Shown here: positions 62,016-64,000 of the stretch, piece after piece
Layout: each line of letters begins with the position of its first letter
Numbering within the stretch: position 1 is the stretch's first letter
Translations under genes and position numbers: made by a program
The notes under the pieces: generated by a model
Databases searched by the model: none
The model's input: the letters and a program-made list of their open reading frames with translations, nothing else
Told to the model about the DNA's origin: nothing
NCBI GenBank assembly: GCA_039545295.1
Contig: BCIK01000004.1
Coordinates: 745,389-809,388 of the forward strand
Reading direction: 5' to 3'
DNA: 64,000 nucleotides
DNA from: Udeniomyces pyricola
Taxonomy: Eukaryota > Basidiomycota > Tremellomycetes > Cystofilobasidiales > Mrakiaceae

Positions 62016-62658
62016 ATGGCGGCCACAACCAACCTCCTCATCTCCGTTTCTTACTTCTCGGATCGCTCTTGCTATTTCTTCCCTTTTCTCATTTCCTAAT
62101 ATTCACCGTATCTCTCCCCTCTCTTTTCTTTTTACTGTGCCAAATTCATGACTTCTTTCGCATGGTTGTAATTACTCCGATGAGCGACGAGATCGAAAGA
62201 TGAGAGAGAGACCTTTACTTGTATAATCTTAAGGGTGCGATCTCACGACTGCGAAATACGTGCCCGGTGCGTTCGGCCCGGCGCTTCGATTCGACGATGA
62301 TCTACAACGGTATCACATGCACACCGTGACCATCTTCAAGTTTTGAAAGAAGTTGTCACCCATATCTTTCTTGCTCAATACCCATCTTGAAAGTTCTTCT
62401 CCATCAGATGCTTGCAAACTCGAATTCGAGGAGGTACTAAAGCGTTGATAGTACTTATGTTGGTCATCGATGTCGATGCCGAATATATCGATGACGTGGG
62501 TTTTCGGTCGTGTCTATAGTTAGCCATTATGCATGCACCAGCATCTCCTCCCCCCTCCTCCTCCTCCCTTCAACCCATTGGCTATTTCGTAATCTACCCT
62601 CAACACCCATACTCCACACCTCCCGTCACAGCTCCCCATCGATCTCCATAGCTTCATC
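62016..62658. other. intergenic, tandem plus-strand genes
   Basis: T/C-rich PGM2 3' flank (62020-62160) and CT-rich DUG3 leader (62530-62640). No gene supported. Confidence 0.5.
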
Positions 62659-64000
62659 ATGTGCCGTTGGACAGCTTACTTTGGCGATCAGCCTGTGCTC
62701 GTCAGTTCCCTGTCTCCTCAATTACCTCGGCCCCCGGCATCCCGTCATCGTCGAGATGTCTCGCTCCGTCTTTTATTAGGATCTCGCTAGTTTCACTCTT
62801 GCCCCTTCTTCCCTGAACTGACGTCGTATCTCGGTCTCGTCTTGTGTAGCTCGAAGATCTCTTGATAAACCCCAAGCACGCATTGTGTCGACAAGTACAT
62901 GACGTTAGTACCCTCTTTCTCTACTGAAAAAATCACTTGGAGCTCACAACATGAGCAATGTGCTCCGAGTCCTACGCTCATCTCTTCAACTCGCTGACTG
63001 TTGGGTCATTTCGACTGGGTGGTATAGCATTACCTTCCTGGTTTGGTGGCTGCCTCGATGGTCGACAACGATGGCTTAGCACAAGACAAGGCTGAAGCCG
63101 AAGCCGACCTTCGCAACAAATTGTTCAAGTTCGTGACGATCCAACTTTCCTCTCTCACCTAATCATGGTCTTGCTCTAACAGACTACTAGACTTTGGCTA
63201 TGCTGTGTACTGATGTTATGGCCTGTGATGCTTTGCAATTTCAGTGTCGATGGAGTCGGAATCGGTTACTATTCCTCTGCTCTGTCAGATCTCGACCGGA
63301 CGGCCGATGACGACGAACGCTTCACGGGTGAACAACCCTCAACGTACGTGAGATAGCGTAACAAAACCCAGCCTACAAACAAAGGGTATTGAGAAGGCAC
63401 TACATGAGCGGTAGTTTGAGCCAGTGTTGATGCTGTCATTAACGATCTGAATCCGGCGTCTTCTATACCTTCATATCAACCCGATGACCACATATTGATC
63501 TTTCTCAGGTACAGGACGGTTCGGCCTCCTTTGAATGACCTCAACCTCCGAAGCTTGTGCAAGAACAGTGCGTGATTCAGCAAAGATGATCACTAGCCTT
63601 TTCCTGCATCACGTATACTGATTTATGCGTACCGTCTGACACTGTCTCTGGTACAGCTGCATCTAACGTCGTGCTCGGGCACATCCGAATGGCTGAATCT
63701 GTTGTTGTGGAGACCAACAACCACCCATTTGCCTTTGGACGTTGGCTCTTTCAACACAATGGATCGGTTGGCAACTTTGGCTTGATCCATCGGGCGATGA
63801 TCCAAGAGTTGAGCGAGGAAGCCTGGGCTAACATCAAGGGAACGACCGATAGCGAGACTATGGTAAGTCGACTAGCTTCTGAATTCGATAGAGCTAGGCT
63901 CACCTGCACTTGGGTTGGGTGAGAGCGTAGACCCGAACGATTTCTGTGTTGTAGATAGCCTTACTGATGTTTGTGCTGTATTTGGTTGGTCTAATTGCTT
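62659..64000 (+). CDS. DUG3: Dug3-like class II glutamine amidotransferase (3' end missing)
   Basis: N-terminal-nucleophile glutamine amidotransferase-like protein. In yeast Dug3 forms the Dug2-Dug3 complex that starts cytosolic glutathione breakdown. Exons: 62659-62700, 62850-62903, 63028-63128, 63245-63343, 63509-63567, 63657-63862, then probably 63955 to beyond the window. The nucleophile is Cys2 of MCRWTAYFGDQP, exposed after Met removal. Other motifs: LINPKHALCRQVHDHYLPG, VDGVGIGYYSS, RTVRPPLNDLNLRSLC, VLGHIRMAESVVVETNNHPF (arginine and Asn-Asn/His oxyanion region) and FQHNGSVGNF. About 187 residues are certain of the usual 350-400. The right edge cuts the gene. Confidence 0.93.

Overview
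This is nuclear DNA of a filamentous or yeast-like fungus. The evidence is a set of fungal families (a Ytp1-type membrane protein, a Zn2Cys6 regulator, Fzo1, a Par32/Amu1-type protein, Dug3, an Rds1-type protein) together with short GT-AG introns in every gene. Most genes have 4-15 introns of roughly 45-150 bases. That density, and the fused exon structures worked out here, fit a basidiomycete better than an ascomycete. This is inference; the species cannot be read from the sequence. I rebuilt 22 protein-coding genes by joining exons by hand. In each I required that phases match across every intron and that conserved family motifs be restored. I recognised no rRNA, tRNA, CRISPR array or complete transposon.

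Layout, left to right: a Ytp1-like membrane protein (-, C-terminus off the left edge); a secreted double-psi beta-barrel protein (-); a histidine phosphatase (+); RIO1 kinase (-); an RPA-interacting-protein-like zinc protein (+); a 13-exon Zn2Cys6 regulator (+); HIS5 histidinol-phosphate aminotransferase (-); a derlin (-); SNX3/Grd19 (+); an Rds1-type ferritin-like secreted protein (+); a Par32/Amu1-type (DUF3602) repeat protein (-) diverging from a Mep2-type ammonium transporter (+); mitofusin FZO1 (-); RHO1 (-); endosulfine IGO1 (-); GMPPA-type mannose-1-phosphate guanylyltransferase (+); a Ser/Ala-rich single-pass membrane protein (+); a sugar/quinate-type MFS transporter (-); a small acidic orphan (+); DNA polymerase delta subunit 4 (-); phosphoglucomutase (+); and a Dug3-type glutamine amidotransferase (+, cut by the right edge).

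Most genes are housekeeping genes with no operon-like relation. The most thought-provoking arrangement is the head-to-head pair of a Mep2-type ammonium transporter and a protein of the family that, in budding yeast, blocks ammonium transporters under TORC1-Npr1 control. It recalls bacterial glnK-amtB linkage. IGO1 (TORC1/Rim15-PP2A branch) and RHO1 lie about 6-10 kb further on, which may be chance.

Structural themes are very small exons (5, 8 and 8 bases; one exon carrying only a stop codon), intron donors of the form GTYCGT, long homopolymer tracts (T67, C30, G runs around an assembly gap), and strongly pyrimidine-rich flanks on the coding strand of most genes. One 27-base inverted repeat around 23089-23256 looks like a small non-autonomous element.
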